Part shown: piece after piece, positions 9,055 through 16,586 of the stretch
Numbering within the stretch: the first letter of the stretch is position 1
Layout: each line of letters opens with the position of its first letter
Origin: Streptomyces otsuchiensis
GTDB lineage: Bacteria > Actinomycetota > Actinomycetes > Streptomycetales > Streptomycetaceae
DNA length: 38,462 nt
Reading direction: 5' to 3'
Assembly: GCF_004305975.1 (NCBI RefSeq)
Contig: NZ_BHZI01000015.1
Coordinates: 1 to 38,462 of the forward strand
Program-made: the position numbers and the translations under genes
The notes under the pieces: generated by a model
What the model saw: only the letters and a program-made list of their open reading frames with translations
What the model was told of the DNA's origin: nothing
Database searches by the model: none

Positions 9055-9060
9055 TAGGAT
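9055..9060 (+). promoter_or_regulatory. -10 hexamer (TAGGAT) of a leaderless gene
   Basis: TAGGAT is followed by six bases and then the GTG start codon at 9067, with no ribosome-binding site. This spacing places transcription start on the start codon, as in leaderless mRNAs. The -35 is not evident. Confidence 0.5.
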
Positions 9061-9066
9061 GGCGCG

Positions 9067-9675
9067 GTGCTGGTCAAGTGGATGAGATGCTCGGTCACCG
9101 ATCGGGTCGGATTCGAACGTGGGCAGCGGAAGTGGGCCGGCCTGCTCGGTGAGCCCGGGTTTCGCGGCCAGGGCGGCGGATGGGGGCGCGGCGGCCCGGA
9201 CACGGTCCACATGTTCGGCTTCTGGGAGAGCCGCGCTCTCTACGACTCGTTCATGGCGCGCTCCCACGACCGTCTCGCCGCCTCCCAGGCGGGGACCTAC
9301 CGCGACGTGCAGGTCCGGCTGTTCGAGTACCGGTTCGACGTCAAGATGGGGTTCGAGCCACGCTTCGCCGACGCCGACCTGCTGCGAGTCGCGCACTACC
9401 AGGTGCGGGAGGACCGTGGCGAGCACTTCGCACTGATGCAGGAGAAGGTGTGGAACCCCGCCATGGCGGGGTCGCCCGGCATGCTGCGCGGGGTCTTCGC
9501 CGAGGCGGAGAAGGTGCGCGAGTTCCTGGTCCTTTCGATGTGGGACTCGGGGGCCGAGCGCGCCAAGTACCGCAGGGAGCGGGTGGAACGGCTGGCGCTG
9601 CGGGCGCAGACGGGCGCCGACATCGCGGCGATAACCGGCGACGTCATCGACCTCGAGCCCACCTGGACCGTGTGA
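9067..9675 (+). CDS. YdbC-like (DUF4937) protein of unknown function
   Basis: The 202-residue cytoplasmic protein looks like the DUF4937/YdbC group: two successive alpha/beta repeats of the ABM/dimeric ferredoxin-like type, the first around residues 1-85 (VKWMRCSV...FGFWES...YDSFM) and the second around 95-185 (LRVAHYQV...FLVLSMWDS). Both contain an aromatic-rich strand followed by a helix, and the second reads like a diverged copy of the first. No catalytic residues, signal peptide or membrane segment are visible. The family is sometimes annotated as an antibiotic-biosynthesis-monooxygenase relative, but a reaction is not known to me. The GTG start is inferred from the -10 spacing and the start of conserved sequence. 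It stands alone between the nrdJ terminator and the ADP-ribosylglycohydrolase gene. Confidence 0.7.
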   Translation: MLVKWMRCSVTDRVGFERGQRKWAGLLGEPGFRGQGGGWGRGGPDTVHMFGFWESRALYDSFMARSHDRLAASQAGTYRDVQVRLFEYRFDVKMGFEPRFADADLLRVAHYQVREDRGEHFALMQEKVWNPAMAGSPGMLRGVFAEAEKVREFLVLSMWDSGAERAKYRRERVERLALRAQTGADIAAITGDVIDLEPTWTV

Positions 9676-9806
9676 CCACCCCGCGCTCGCGCGGTCCGCC
9701 GCACCCGTTCAACCCGGTCGCAGTACGCGAGGCCGCCGCGTCACCGGGTTCCGCACTGTCGCTGCTCACATGGCCGTGAACCGCTGTGCGTTCGAGCGGC
9801 CGCCAC

Positions 9807-9812
9807 TACGCT
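9807..9812 (+). promoter_or_regulatory. -10 hexamer (TACGCT) of the ADP-ribosylglycohydrolase gene
   Basis: TACGCT lies ten bases before the ATG at 9823 with no purine-rich ribosome site between, again suggesting a leaderless or very short leader. A purine-poor region and no clear -35 make this a spacing-based call. Confidence 0.4.
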
Positions 9813-9822
9813 GTCTGCCATC

Positions 9823-10716
9823 ATGGCTGCCCCTGTCACGGATGACTCAGAGCGCCGCCTCCGGGCGCTGGCCGCCCTGCGAGGGCTGGCGGTCGGGGAC
9901 GCGCTCGGTGCGAGCGTCACCAGGGCCGCGGTGCCCGGAGCGGTGCGCCGGGGCGAGCTGCCCGGCGGCCTCTGGCGCTGGACCGACGACACCCAGCTGG
10001 CGGGTTGCGTGCTGCGGGTGCTCTCCGACCACGGACGGATCGAACAGGACGCACTGGCCTCGGAGTTCGCCCTGCGCTACGACCCCTGCCGTGACTACGG
10101 CCGATCGGCCGCTGAGCTTCTCGAACGGTTCGGCGCGGGCGGCCGCTGGAACGTCGAGGCCCCCGCGCTCTTCGCCGGAGCCGGCTCCTGGGGCAGCGGG
10201 GCGGCCATGCGGGTCGCGCCGCTGGGAGCGTGGTTCGCCGGCCGCCCCGAACGGGTCGCGGCTGAGGCGGAGCGCAGCGCGGTGGTGACCCACACCCACC
10301 CCGAGGCGGTGGCGGGCGCCGTCGCGGTGGCGGCTGCCACCGCGTTCGCCGCCGCCGGCGAGCACCGTCCCGAAGTGCTGCTGATGGCGGTCGCGGAGCA
10401 GTTGCCCCGCACGGCCATGCGGGGCGCCGTCCGGCGGGCCGCCGATCTCCTCGACTTCGCCGACGTGGCGACGGTCGCCGCGGTACTGGGCTCGGGACGA
10501 CGGACCACCGCGCACGACACCGTCCCGTTCGCGCTGTGGGCGGCCGCACGCCACCTCGACGACTTCCGGGCCGCCGTGTGGAGTTGCCTGCGGGCGGGCG
10601 GTGACATCGACACCACCGCCGCGATGGCGGGCGGCATCGTCGCCGCCGCCGGGCTCAGCGCTCCTCCCGCCGAGTGGGCGGCGCGGGTGGAACCCCTGCC
10701 CACCTGGACCGGCTGA
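9823..10716 (+). CDS. ADP-ribosylglycohydrolase family protein (DraG/ARH-like)
   Basis: These enzymes remove ADP-ribose from proteins or nucleic acids, or hydrolyse ADP-ribose esters, with a binuclear magnesium centre. The 297-residue protein shows the three metal/ligand motifs in order: GLAVGDALG (about 21-29) and WTDDTQ (53-58, metal-binding Asp55/Asp56), then GSWGSGAAMRVAPLG in the middle, then GGDIDTTAAMAGGI near residue 266 with the C-terminal metal aspartates. The motifs look intact, so activity is expected; substrate is unknown. An NrtR-like NUDIX protein, whose family often binds ADP-ribose, lies 4.7 kb downstream, but the two are not in one operon. It is not the nitrogenase-linked DraG: no dinitrogenase genes are nearby. 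A 219-base gap to rnhB follows, in which I saw no clear terminator. Confidence 0.9.
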   Translation: MAAPVTDDSERRLRALAALRGLAVGDALGASVTRAAVPGAVRRGELPGGLWRWTDDTQLAGCVLRVLSDHGRIEQDALASEFALRYDPCRDYGRSAAELLERFGAGGRWNVEAPALFAGAGSWGSGAAMRVAPLGAWFAGRPERVAAEAERSAVVTHTHPEAVAGAVAVAAATAFAAAGEHRPEVLLMAVAEQLPRTAMRGAVRRAADLLDFADVATVAAVLGSGRRTTAHDTVPFALWAAARHLDDFRAAVWSCLRAGGDIDTTAAMAGGIVAAAGLSAPPAEWAARVEPLPTWTG

Positions 10717-10919
10717 GGCTGACCGACTGACCGCCTGACCGGCGGCGACGGTCACGCCTCGCCGGACGGCACCCGGCGGACATCCGCCGTCAGCCGTGGG
10801 CCGGTTGACCGAGCGCCGTCACCACGTGCGGGACACCCCGGCGCTGCCGACCCGAACGGCGCGCCGCGATGACAGCCGCGATGACACGGGGAGGGCGCGT
10901 GACGCGGACGCCCCGAGCG

Positions 10920-10925
10920 TAGGGT
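10920..10925 (+). promoter_or_regulatory. -10 hexamer (TAGGGT) of rnhB
   Basis: TAGGGT is placed ten bases before the rnhB ATG at 10936, in the same TAGGGTGG context as the helicase gene at 1918. No ribosome-binding site is seen, so near-leaderless initiation is inferred. Confidence 0.4.
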
Positions 10926-10935
10926 GGGCATCGTT

Positions 10936-11637
10936 ATGGCCTACGACCCACCCACCCACACCGTTGAGCGCTCGCTCCGCGCCACCACCGGCGCCCGGCT
11001 GGTCGCCGGGGTCGACGAAGTGGGCCGCGGCGCCTGGGCGGGGCCGGTCACCGTGTGCGCCGCCGTCACCGGCCTGCGCCGGCCGCCCGATGGGCTGACC
11101 GACTCCAAGCTGCTCACGGTGAACCGCCGCACGACCCTGGCCGCAGAGCTCCTCGGCTGGGTCACCGCGCACGGCCTCGGCCACGCCAGCCCCCAGGAGA
11201 TCGACCAGCTCGGGATGACGGCCGCGCTCCGCCTCGCGGCGGTGCGGGCGCTGGAAGCGCTGCCGGACCGCCCGGACGCGGTCATTCTCGACGGGAAACA
11301 CGACTACCTCGGGCCGCCGTGGCGGGTGCGAACCGTCATCAAGGGTGACCTGTCGTGCGTCTCGGTCGCGGCCGCCTCGGTGATCGCCAAGGTGCACCGG
11401 GACAACCATCTGGCAGAGATCGGCCGGAGCCACCCCGAGTTCGGCTTCGAGAGCAACGCGGGCTACCCGGCCCCGGTCCACCGGCGCGCGCTGGAGGAGC
11501 AGGGGCCAACCGAACACCACCGCCGGAGCTGGGCTTACCTGGACGACCTCCCGCGCTGGAGCCATCTCCGGTTGCCCGCCCCGCGCCCCGCCGCGACGGC
11601 ATCTCCCGAGGACAGCGGCCAGCTCGGGATGTTCTGA
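10936..11637 (+). CDS. rnhB: ribonuclease HII
   Basis: RNase HII cuts at ribonucleotides embedded in DNA and starts ribonucleotide excision repair; it also helps remove RNA primers. The 233-residue protein carries [14 protein letters not shown] with the metal-binding Asp-Glu pair at about residues 26-27, then TDSKLL, DGKHD with the third acidic residue, and the [10 protein letters not shown] motif with the fourth. The ATG at 10936 is preferred over the in-frame GTG at 10924, because the GTG sits inside the putative promoter. A Pro/Ala-rich linker near the end is followed by QLGMF as the very last five residues, resembling a beta-clamp-binding pentapeptide. The gene is convergent with recQ. 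Confidence 0.95.
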   Translation: MAYDPPTHTVERSLRATTGARLVAGVDEVGRGAWAGPVTVCAAVTGLRRPPDGLTDSKLLTVNRRTTLAAELLGWVTAHGLGHASPQEIDQLGMTAALRLAAVRALEALPDRPDAVILDGKHDYLGPPWRVRTVIKGDLSCVSVAAASVIAKVHRDNHLAEIGRSHPEFGFESNAGYPAPVHRRALEEQGPTEHHRRSWAYLDDLPRWSHLRLPAPRPAATASPEDSGQLGMF

Positions 11638-11706
11638 GCCGCGACAGCCGGCCGACGATGTGGTGGCGGGCACCCGCCGCCGGCCGCGCGCCCTGTCTCC
11701 GGTGGA

Positions 11707-11730
11707 ACGGCCCGGCGCTCGCCGGACCGT
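11707..11730. terminator. hairpin between convergent rnhB and recQ
   Basis: A 10-bp stem with one C-A mismatch closes a four-base loop (arms 11707-11716 and 11721-11730), between the two stop codons. A second 8-bp stem with one G-U pair lies at 11662-11681. Together they can stop transcription from both sides of this 119-base convergent gap. Confidence 0.6.
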
Positions 11731-11756
11731 CCCCGTCTGTCACCCGCCCGCTCCGC

Positions 11757-13943
11757 TCACGCCTGGGTGGCCAGCACGAGCGGCATCACCCCCGTCGCCC
11801 CGGATCGCAACAGCAGCCGCCCCGCCACCGCCAGCGTCCACCCGGTGTCGGTGAAGTCGTCGACCAGGAACACCGGACCGCGTGCCTGTGACAGCGCTTC
11901 GCGCAGCCCCGGCCCGAGCGAGAGCCGACTGTGCAGGGCCTGCAGGCGCTGAGCGCTGTTGCTACGGGAGAACGGTGGGCCCTCACAGACCACCGTGCCG
12001 AGCACCGGCATCCGGCCCACCTCGGCGATGCGCGCGCCCAGCGACTCCACCAGGCGCGGTCTCGAACGCGACCCCACGGTCACCACGCCCACCGGCCGGG
12101 CCGCTCTGTCCGCACCCGGCCCGGCCCAACCACCGGGCCCACGCGCCCAGTCGGCGAGCACCGTGACCATCGCGTTGACCGCGTCCTCCGGGACGTCCTG
12201 GTCCGGAGCCTGGGGAGCGAGCAACGGCCGGAGCCTGTTGCCCCATCCGATGTCCGACAGCCGGCCCAGGGCACGGCCCGGTGCGATCTGGTCACCGGAC
12301 GGGATCTTTCCTCTCAGCTCCAGCCCCACGGCCGCCAGACCGGACGGCCACATCTTCCGTGGCTCCACCGGGACCCCCGGCCTGCCGAGGTCGTCCCGTG
12401 CGGAGGCCAGGGCGTCCGCTGAGACGTCCGCCGTGAACAGGTGCCCGGTGCACCGGTCGCACCGACCGCACGGCTTCGCCTCCGTGTCGTCGAGCTGGCG
12501 GCGCAGGAACTCCATCCGGCAGCCCGCGGTGTCGGCGTACTCCCGCATGGCCTGCTGCTCCGCCTCCCGCTGTCGTGCGACCCAGGCGTACCGGTCGTGG
12601 TCGTAGCTCCACGGGCGGCCGGTCGACTCCCAGCCGCCCTTGACCCGCCGCACGGCGCCGTCGACATCGAGAACCTTCAGCATCATCTCCAGCCGTGTGC
12701 GCCGTAGTTCGACCAGCGGTTCGAGCGCGGGCAGGGAAAGGGGCCGTCCGGCTTCGGCGAGTACCTCCAGTGTGCGCCGGACCTGCTCCTCCGCGGGGAA
12801 CGCCAGGGACGCGAAGTACTTCCAGATCGCCTCGTCCTCCGGTCCGGGCAGCAGCAGCACGTCGGCGTGGTCCACACCGCGGCCGGCCCGGCCGATCTGC
12901 TGGTAGTAGGCGATGGGGGAGGAGGGGGAGCCGAGGTGCACGACGAAGCCGAGGTCGGGCTTGTCGAAACCCATGCCTAGCGCCGAGGTGGCCACCAGCG
13001 CCTTCACACGATTGGCGAGGAGGTCTGCCTCGGCCGCCTCCCGGTCCGCGTTCTCGGTGCGGCCCGTGTAGGAGAGGACGCCGTGGCCCCGTTCACGGAG
13101 GTAGGAGGTCACCTCCTCGGCCGCCGCCACGGTGAGCGCGTAGATGATGCCGGAACCCGGCAGCTCCCGGAGGTGGCCGTCCAGCCAGGCGAGCCGGTGC
13201 GCGGCGTCCGGGAGCCGCAGTACCGAGAGCCGCAGGCTCTCGCGGTCGAGAGTGCCGCGCAGCACCAGCGCGGTGCCGGACTCGTCGGTGCCCAGCTGTT
13301 CCGCGATGTCGGCGGTGACCCGGGCATTGGCCGTGGCCGTGGTCGCCAGCACCGGCACCCCGGTGGGGAGTTCGCGCAGCATGGTCCGCAGGCGCCGGTA
13401 GTCGGGGCGGAAGTCGTGACCCCAGTCGGAGATGCAGTGCGCCTCGTCGACCACCAGCAGGCCGGTCGCGGCGGTCAGGCTCGGAAGGACATGGTCGCGG
13501 AAATCGGGGTTGTTGAGCCGCTCGGGACTGACCAGCAGCACGTCGACCAGCCCTTCGGTGACCTCCTGCTGGATGGCCCCCCATTCCTCGGGGTTGGCGG
13601 AGTTGATGGTGCGCGCGGTGATCCCGGCCTGACGTGCGGCGGCGATCTGGTTGCGCATCAGCGCCAGCAGCGGCGAGACGATCACGGTCGGGCCGCCGCC
13701 CCGGGACCGCAGCAGGGCCGTCGCGACGAAGTACACGGCCGACTTGCCCCAGCCGGTGCGCTGGACGACGAGGGCCCTGCGGTGCTCGGCCACCAGCGCC
13801 TCCACCGCGCGCCACTGGTCCTCGCGCAGTGACGCTCCGGCGTTCCCCACCAGCTTGGCGAGGATGCCGTCGGCCTCGGCGCGCAGGCCGCCGGGGTCGT
13901 CGGCCGGATGGGGTGGTGCCGTCTCGGGCTGGTCGTGGTCCAT
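11757..13943 (-). CDS. RecQ-family DNA helicase with C-terminal phosphoribosyltransferase-like domain
   Basis: The N-terminal 500 residues are a RecQ 3'-5' helicase: Walker A TGWGKS (63-68), DEAH-C-ISDWGHDFR (from 166), ATTATA (about 200), and motif VI QIGRAGR (349-355). The RecQ zinc site follows with exact spacing, Cys475-x16-Cys492-x2-Cys495-x2-Cys498. There is no recognisable HRDC. Instead residues about 580-728 resemble a type I phosphoribosyltransferase of the ComF kind: a VGVVTVGSRSRP strand/loop near 618, an AQRLQALHSRLS helix, and the PRPP-loop signature VFLVDDFTDTGWTL (691-704) with both acidic residues. The Walker A uses Trp where RecQ normally has Gly. The ATG at 13943 fits the family; it has only a weak ribosome site, and an in-frame TTG four codons upstream is the alternative. 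The gene is divergent from the DUF4192 gene, with DnaA-box-like sites between. Confidence 0.9.
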   Translation of the reverse strand: MDHDQPETAPPHPADDPGGLRAEADGILAKLVGNAGASLREDQWRAVEALVAEHRRALVVQRTGWGKSAVYFVATALLRSRGGGPTVIVSPLLALMRNQIAAARQAGITARTINSANPEEWGAIQQEVTEGLVDVLLVSPERLNNPDFRDHVLPSLTAATGLLVVDEAHCISDWGHDFRPDYRRLRTMLRELPTGVPVLATTATANARVTADIAEQLGTDESGTALVLRGTLDRESLRLSVLRLPDAAHRLAWLDGHLRELPGSGIIYALTVAAAEEVTSYLRERGHGVLSYTGRTENADREAAEADLLANRVKALVATSALGMGFDKPDLGFVVHLGSPSSPIAYYQQIGRAGRGVDHADVLLLPGPEDEAIWKYFASLAFPAEEQVRRTLEVLAEAGRPLSLPALEPLVELRRTRLEMMLKVLDVDGAVRRVKGGWESTGRPWSYDHDRYAWVARQREAEQQAMREYADTAGCRMEFLRRQLDDTEAKPCGRCDRCTGHLFTADVSADALASARDDLGRPGVPVEPRKMWPSGLAAVGLELRGKIPSGDQIAPGRALGRLSDIGWGNRLRPLLAPQAPDQDVPEDAVNAMVTVLADWARGPGGWAGPGADRAARPVGVVTVGSRSRPRLVESLGARIAEVGRMPVLGTVVCEGPPFSRSNSAQRLQALHSRLSLGPGLREALSQARGPVFLVDDFTDTGWTLAVAGRLLLRSGATGVMPLVLATQA

Positions 13944-13987
13944 GTGCCCATGCAACCCGATGAGTCGTGCCCCGCGCCAACAGGCCC

Positions 13988-14044
13988 TGTGGACAACTCT
14001 CCGTTCTTCCGACTGGTATGACCATAGACGCCACCTGTGTATAA
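13988..14044 (-). promoter_or_regulatory. two DnaA-box-like sites in the recQ/DUF4192 divergent region
   Basis: Read on the minus strand, 13996-13988 is TTGTCCACA, the DnaA box form preferred in Streptomyces, and 14044-14036 is TTATACACA, which fits TTATNCACA. They share orientation and are 48 bases apart. The second also overlaps TATAAC (14040-14045), a candidate -10 for the DUF4192 gene. This would let DnaA influence either gene; binding is inferred from sequence only. Confidence 0.45.
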
Positions 14045-14084
14045 CTTTGAGCACGTTTTTCCCCGAACGGGCACGGTGGTCCGC

Positions 14085-15353
14085 ATGAACCGCAACGACG
14101 AGGCCGCCCGGCGGCCCGAATCCGGCAGCACCTCCCGTATCCACCTCCCCGCCCAGCGCACCGCTCCCAGTCATCGTGCCGATGAGCCGGCAGCCGGTGG
14201 CCCCGATCCCACCCGGCCCAACCCGGGCGGCGAATCCGCCGCCCTCGACAACCGCGTCACCCTCCGAGGCCCCGGCGAACTGGCCGACGCCCTGCCCTAC
14301 CTGCTCGGCTACTACCCCGACGACTCCATCGTCCTGGTCGCGCTGCAGGGCGCCCGGCACCGCGTCGGCGGTCGCGTGCGCACCGCCATCCCTGAGGACA
14401 CCGGCACCTGGCGGCAGACCGCTGCCGAGGTCGCGACCTGTCTGGTCGAGGGCAGCGCCTCCCGCGACCGCAGGCCGGACGCGATGGTGCTCTACCTGTG
14501 CCAGGAACCGCGCGCCGGTGAACAGCCGCGCGACGTCCTGGAGCGGCTCCGCCCGCTCGCCCAGTACATGCGCACCACCTGTGGCGCCCACGACATCCCC
14601 GTCCTGGAGGCGCTGTGCGTCTCCGGCGGGCGCTACTTCTCCTACTGCTGCCCCGACACCGCGTGCTGCCCCACGGAGGGTCGCGAACTCCGTACGGAAC
14701 CGGCGTCGCCGATCGCCGCGGCCGCCACCTACGCCGGGGTCCGGGTTCAGGGGTCGCTCCGGGATCTCGAACAGCGGGTGACTCCCCTGGGAGACCCGGT
14801 GGCCGGGCGGCAGATCCAGGCCTTCGATGTGGCGGCGCGCGCTCTGGTACCCAAGATGCTCGGAAATCCGGCCGAGATCGCCGAGGTGCGTGCCGAGACC
14901 CTGCGCACGGCCGAACGGCTGATGACCCGCTACCGCCGGGGCGGACTCTCACAGGGCGGGCCCGAGGCGGCCGACCTCCGCGACGATGCCCTCCTCACCT
15001 CGCACGAGGCCGCCCTGCTCGTTCTCGGCCTCCAGGACCGCGTCACCCGTGACCGCGCGGCGCAGTGGATGGAGGGGCCCTCGGCGCGGGCGGCGCTGCG
15101 ACTGTGGCGGGCCCTGGCCCGCCGATGCGTCCGCGCCTACGAGGGGCACGCGCCGGCCCCGCTGACCCTGGCCGGCTGGGTGGCCTGGTCCCTGGGCGAG
15201 GACGCGGCGGCACGCGTCGCCATCGGACGCGCGCTGGAGTCCGACCCCGGATACACCTTCGCGCGCCTGCTGCATCAGGCCATCAACGACGGGATGGACC
15301 CGGAACCGCTGCGCCGTTGCCTGAGGCGGCGGCGAGAGACCCGAACGCCCTGA
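14085..15353 (+). CDS. DUF4192 domain protein, function unknown
   Basis: The 422-residue protein contains the actinobacterial DUF4192 domain, recognised by ALPYLLGYYPDDSIVLVAL (about residues 70-88) with the following VGGRVRT strand. A 55-residue Pro/Arg/Ser-rich N-terminus, probably disordered, precedes it. A cysteine pair region (YCCPDTACCP, about residues 192-201) could bind a metal. The C-terminal third is alpha-helical, with a TPR-like end (AWSLGEDAAARVAIGRALESDPGYTFARLL), which is typical of the family. No signal peptide or membrane segment is visible. The ATG at 14085 lies after a GGTGG that could act as ribosome site; a start at 14037 would overlap the putative promoter. Function is not established for this family to my knowledge; the divergent RecQ-PRTase gene is the only contextual hint. 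Confidence 0.85.
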   Translation: MNRNDEAARRPESGSTSRIHLPAQRTAPSHRADEPAAGGPDPTRPNPGGESAALDNRVTLRGPGELADALPYLLGYYPDDSIVLVALQGARHRVGGRVRTAIPEDTGTWRQTAAEVATCLVEGSASRDRRPDAMVLYLCQEPRAGEQPRDVLERLRPLAQYMRTTCGAHDIPVLEALCVSGGRYFSYCCPDTACCPTEGRELRTEPASPIAAAATYAGVRVQGSLRDLEQRVTPLGDPVAGRQIQAFDVAARALVPKMLGNPAEIAEVRAETLRTAERLMTRYRRGGLSQGGPEAADLRDDALLTSHEAALLVLGLQDRVTRDRAAQWMEGPSARAALRLWRALARRCVRAYEGHAPAPLTLAGWVAWSLGEDAAARVAIGRALESDPGYTFARLLHQAINDGMDPEPLRRCLRRRRETRTP

Positions 15354-15372
15354 TGGAGTAGCGGCGGACAAC

Positions 15373-15378
15373 TATGAT
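15373..15378 (+). promoter_or_regulatory. -10 hexamer (TATGAT) of the leaderless NUDIX gene
   Basis: A near-consensus TATGAT is followed by exactly six bases and the ATG at 15385. There is no room for a ribosome-binding site, so this is the clearest leaderless start in the window. It lies 20 bases past the DUF4192 stop. Confidence 0.6.
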
Positions 15379-15384
15379 CACCGC

Positions 15385-16128
15385 ATGCCCTACGAGCCGT
15401 CAGACTATCCGCCGTTCGCTGTCACCGTGGATCTGGTCGTGCTCACCGTGCGGAGGCACGCGCTGTGCGCTCTGGTGGTTCGCCGGGGTGAGGACCCCTT
15501 CAAGGGCTGGTGGGGTCTGCCCGGCGGCTTCGTCCTCCCGGACGAGGATCTGGCCACCGCCGCCGCGCGGGAACTGGCCGAGGAGACGGGACTGCAGGCG
15601 TCCGGCCCGGACAGCGGGGCCGCCGGGGTGCACCTGGAGCAGCTGGCCACGTACGGCGAGCCCGGCCGCGACCCCCGGATGCGGGTGGTGAGTGTCGCGC
15701 ACCTGGTGCTCGCTCCGGACCTGCCGGCACCTACTGCCGGCGGGGACGCCGGCAGTGCGCAGTGGATGCCGGTGGACGAGTTGCTGGGCGCCGGCCCGGG
15801 CGAGGGTGAGCGCCGGCCACTCGCCTTCGACCATGACCGGGTCCTCGCGGACGGTTTGGAGCGCGCGCGCTCCAAGCTCGAGTACTCGGCCCTTGCCGCC
15901 GCATTCTGCGGGCCGGAGTTCACCGTCGGTGAGCTGCGGAGGGTCTACGAGGCGGTCTGGGGCGTCGTGCTCGACCCCCGTAACTTCCATCGCAAGGTCA
16001 CCGGCACTCCCGGGTTCCTGGTGCCCGCGGGAGGCACCACCACCCGACAGGGGGGCCGCCCCGCGCAGCTCTTTCGCGCGGGCGCCGCGATGATCCTCAA
16101 CCCACCGATGCTGCGTCCCGACGTCTGA
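15385..16128 (+). CDS. NUDIX domain plus winged-helix protein (NrtR-like)
   Basis: The 247-residue protein joins an N-terminal NUDIX fold to a C-terminal winged helix, the architecture of NrtR-type regulators of NAD metabolism. The NUDIX box runs from about residue 49: the glycines, RELAEETGL with its metal-binding glutamates, and surrounding residues all match GX5EX7REUXEEXGU, so hydrolase activity is not obviously lost. From about residue 165 the sequence KLEYSALAAAF...FTVGELRRVYEAVWG...RNFHRKV...GRPAQLFR is the family's DNA-binding winged helix. NrtR proteins bind ADP-ribose and repress NAD synthesis or salvage genes. An alternative is a plain ADP-ribose/sugar-nucleotide pyrophosphatase keeping the same fold. 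No NAD genes lie in the window; a DraG-like hydrolase is 4.7 kb upstream. Transcription appears leaderless from TATGAT. Confidence 0.85.
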   Translation: MPYEPSDYPPFAVTVDLVVLTVRRHALCALVVRRGEDPFKGWWGLPGGFVLPDEDLATAAARELAEETGLQASGPDSGAAGVHLEQLATYGEPGRDPRMRVVSVAHLVLAPDLPAPTAGGDAGSAQWMPVDELLGAGPGEGERRPLAFDHDRVLADGLERARSKLEYSALAAAFCGPEFTVGELRRVYEAVWGVVLDPRNFHRKVTGTPGFLVPAGGTTTRQGGRPAQLFRAGAAMILNPPMLRPDV

Positions 16129-16586
16129 CCGGTTCCGGTCTCGCCGGCACGGACGGCGCCGCCCGGTGTCCCGTGAGTGGTCCACAGACGTTCCACGGGT
16201 GTTCCACGGATGGCGACGCCGGGCGGTGCGCGTCGGCGTCGGGGGAGCGGTGGGCCGGTGAGCGGGTGGCGCACGCCGTCGTGAGCGCTTGGCCGGTCAC
16301 GCGGGGTGTGTGCCCCGGCCCGCCCGTCACGTCGTCAACCGTCGTCCGTCACCGGGGTGGCCGTAGCGACGCCTTCCCGGGGGCGTGAACGCTTGAACGT
16401 GCGACCCCCGCGTGTGTGAAGTCGCGAGTGGGCCGATCGTGCCGCGGGCCCTCAACCGGCGCACGGCGGGGGTTTGTCTGGTTTGAGGTGATTGGTCGTC
16501 AATTATGCGGGGGTTGAACATCACCCTTTCGTGTGCTTTTCACCAAAGACCTCAAGGGATCTCCGAGCACCGCCGACAAAGGATGC
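16129..16586 (+). other. 458-base intergenic region before the FadR/GntR gene
   Basis: No convincing gene is present. It holds the three 11-base direct repeats at 16179-16211 and, towards the 3' end (about 16470-16520), a locally T-rich stretch unlike the surrounding GC-rich DNA, with TTGTCT, TTGAGG and TTATGC hexamers and an ATTG-N5-CAAT dyad (16491-16503). That stretch is the likely promoter/operator of the FadR/GntR gene, about 80 bases before its start codon. No good -35/-10 pair with standard spacing could be fixed. Confidence 0.4.
16179..16211 (+). repeat. three tandem 11-base direct repeats
   Basis: GGTCCACAGAC, GTTCCACGGGT and GTTCCACGGAT follow each other without a gap, giving an exact 11-base period, about one helical turn. 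The shared core is TCCAC. The first copy with its preceding T contains TGGTCCACA, one mismatch from the Streptomyces DnaA box. Such helically phased repeats usually bind a protein cooperatively; the binder is unknown. Confidence 0.6.

Noticed and set aside
9771-9797. SOS-box-like GAAC...GTTCGA before the ADP-ribosylglycohydrolase gene
   Set aside because: The half-sites are eight bases apart, while the actinobacterial LexA site needs four.
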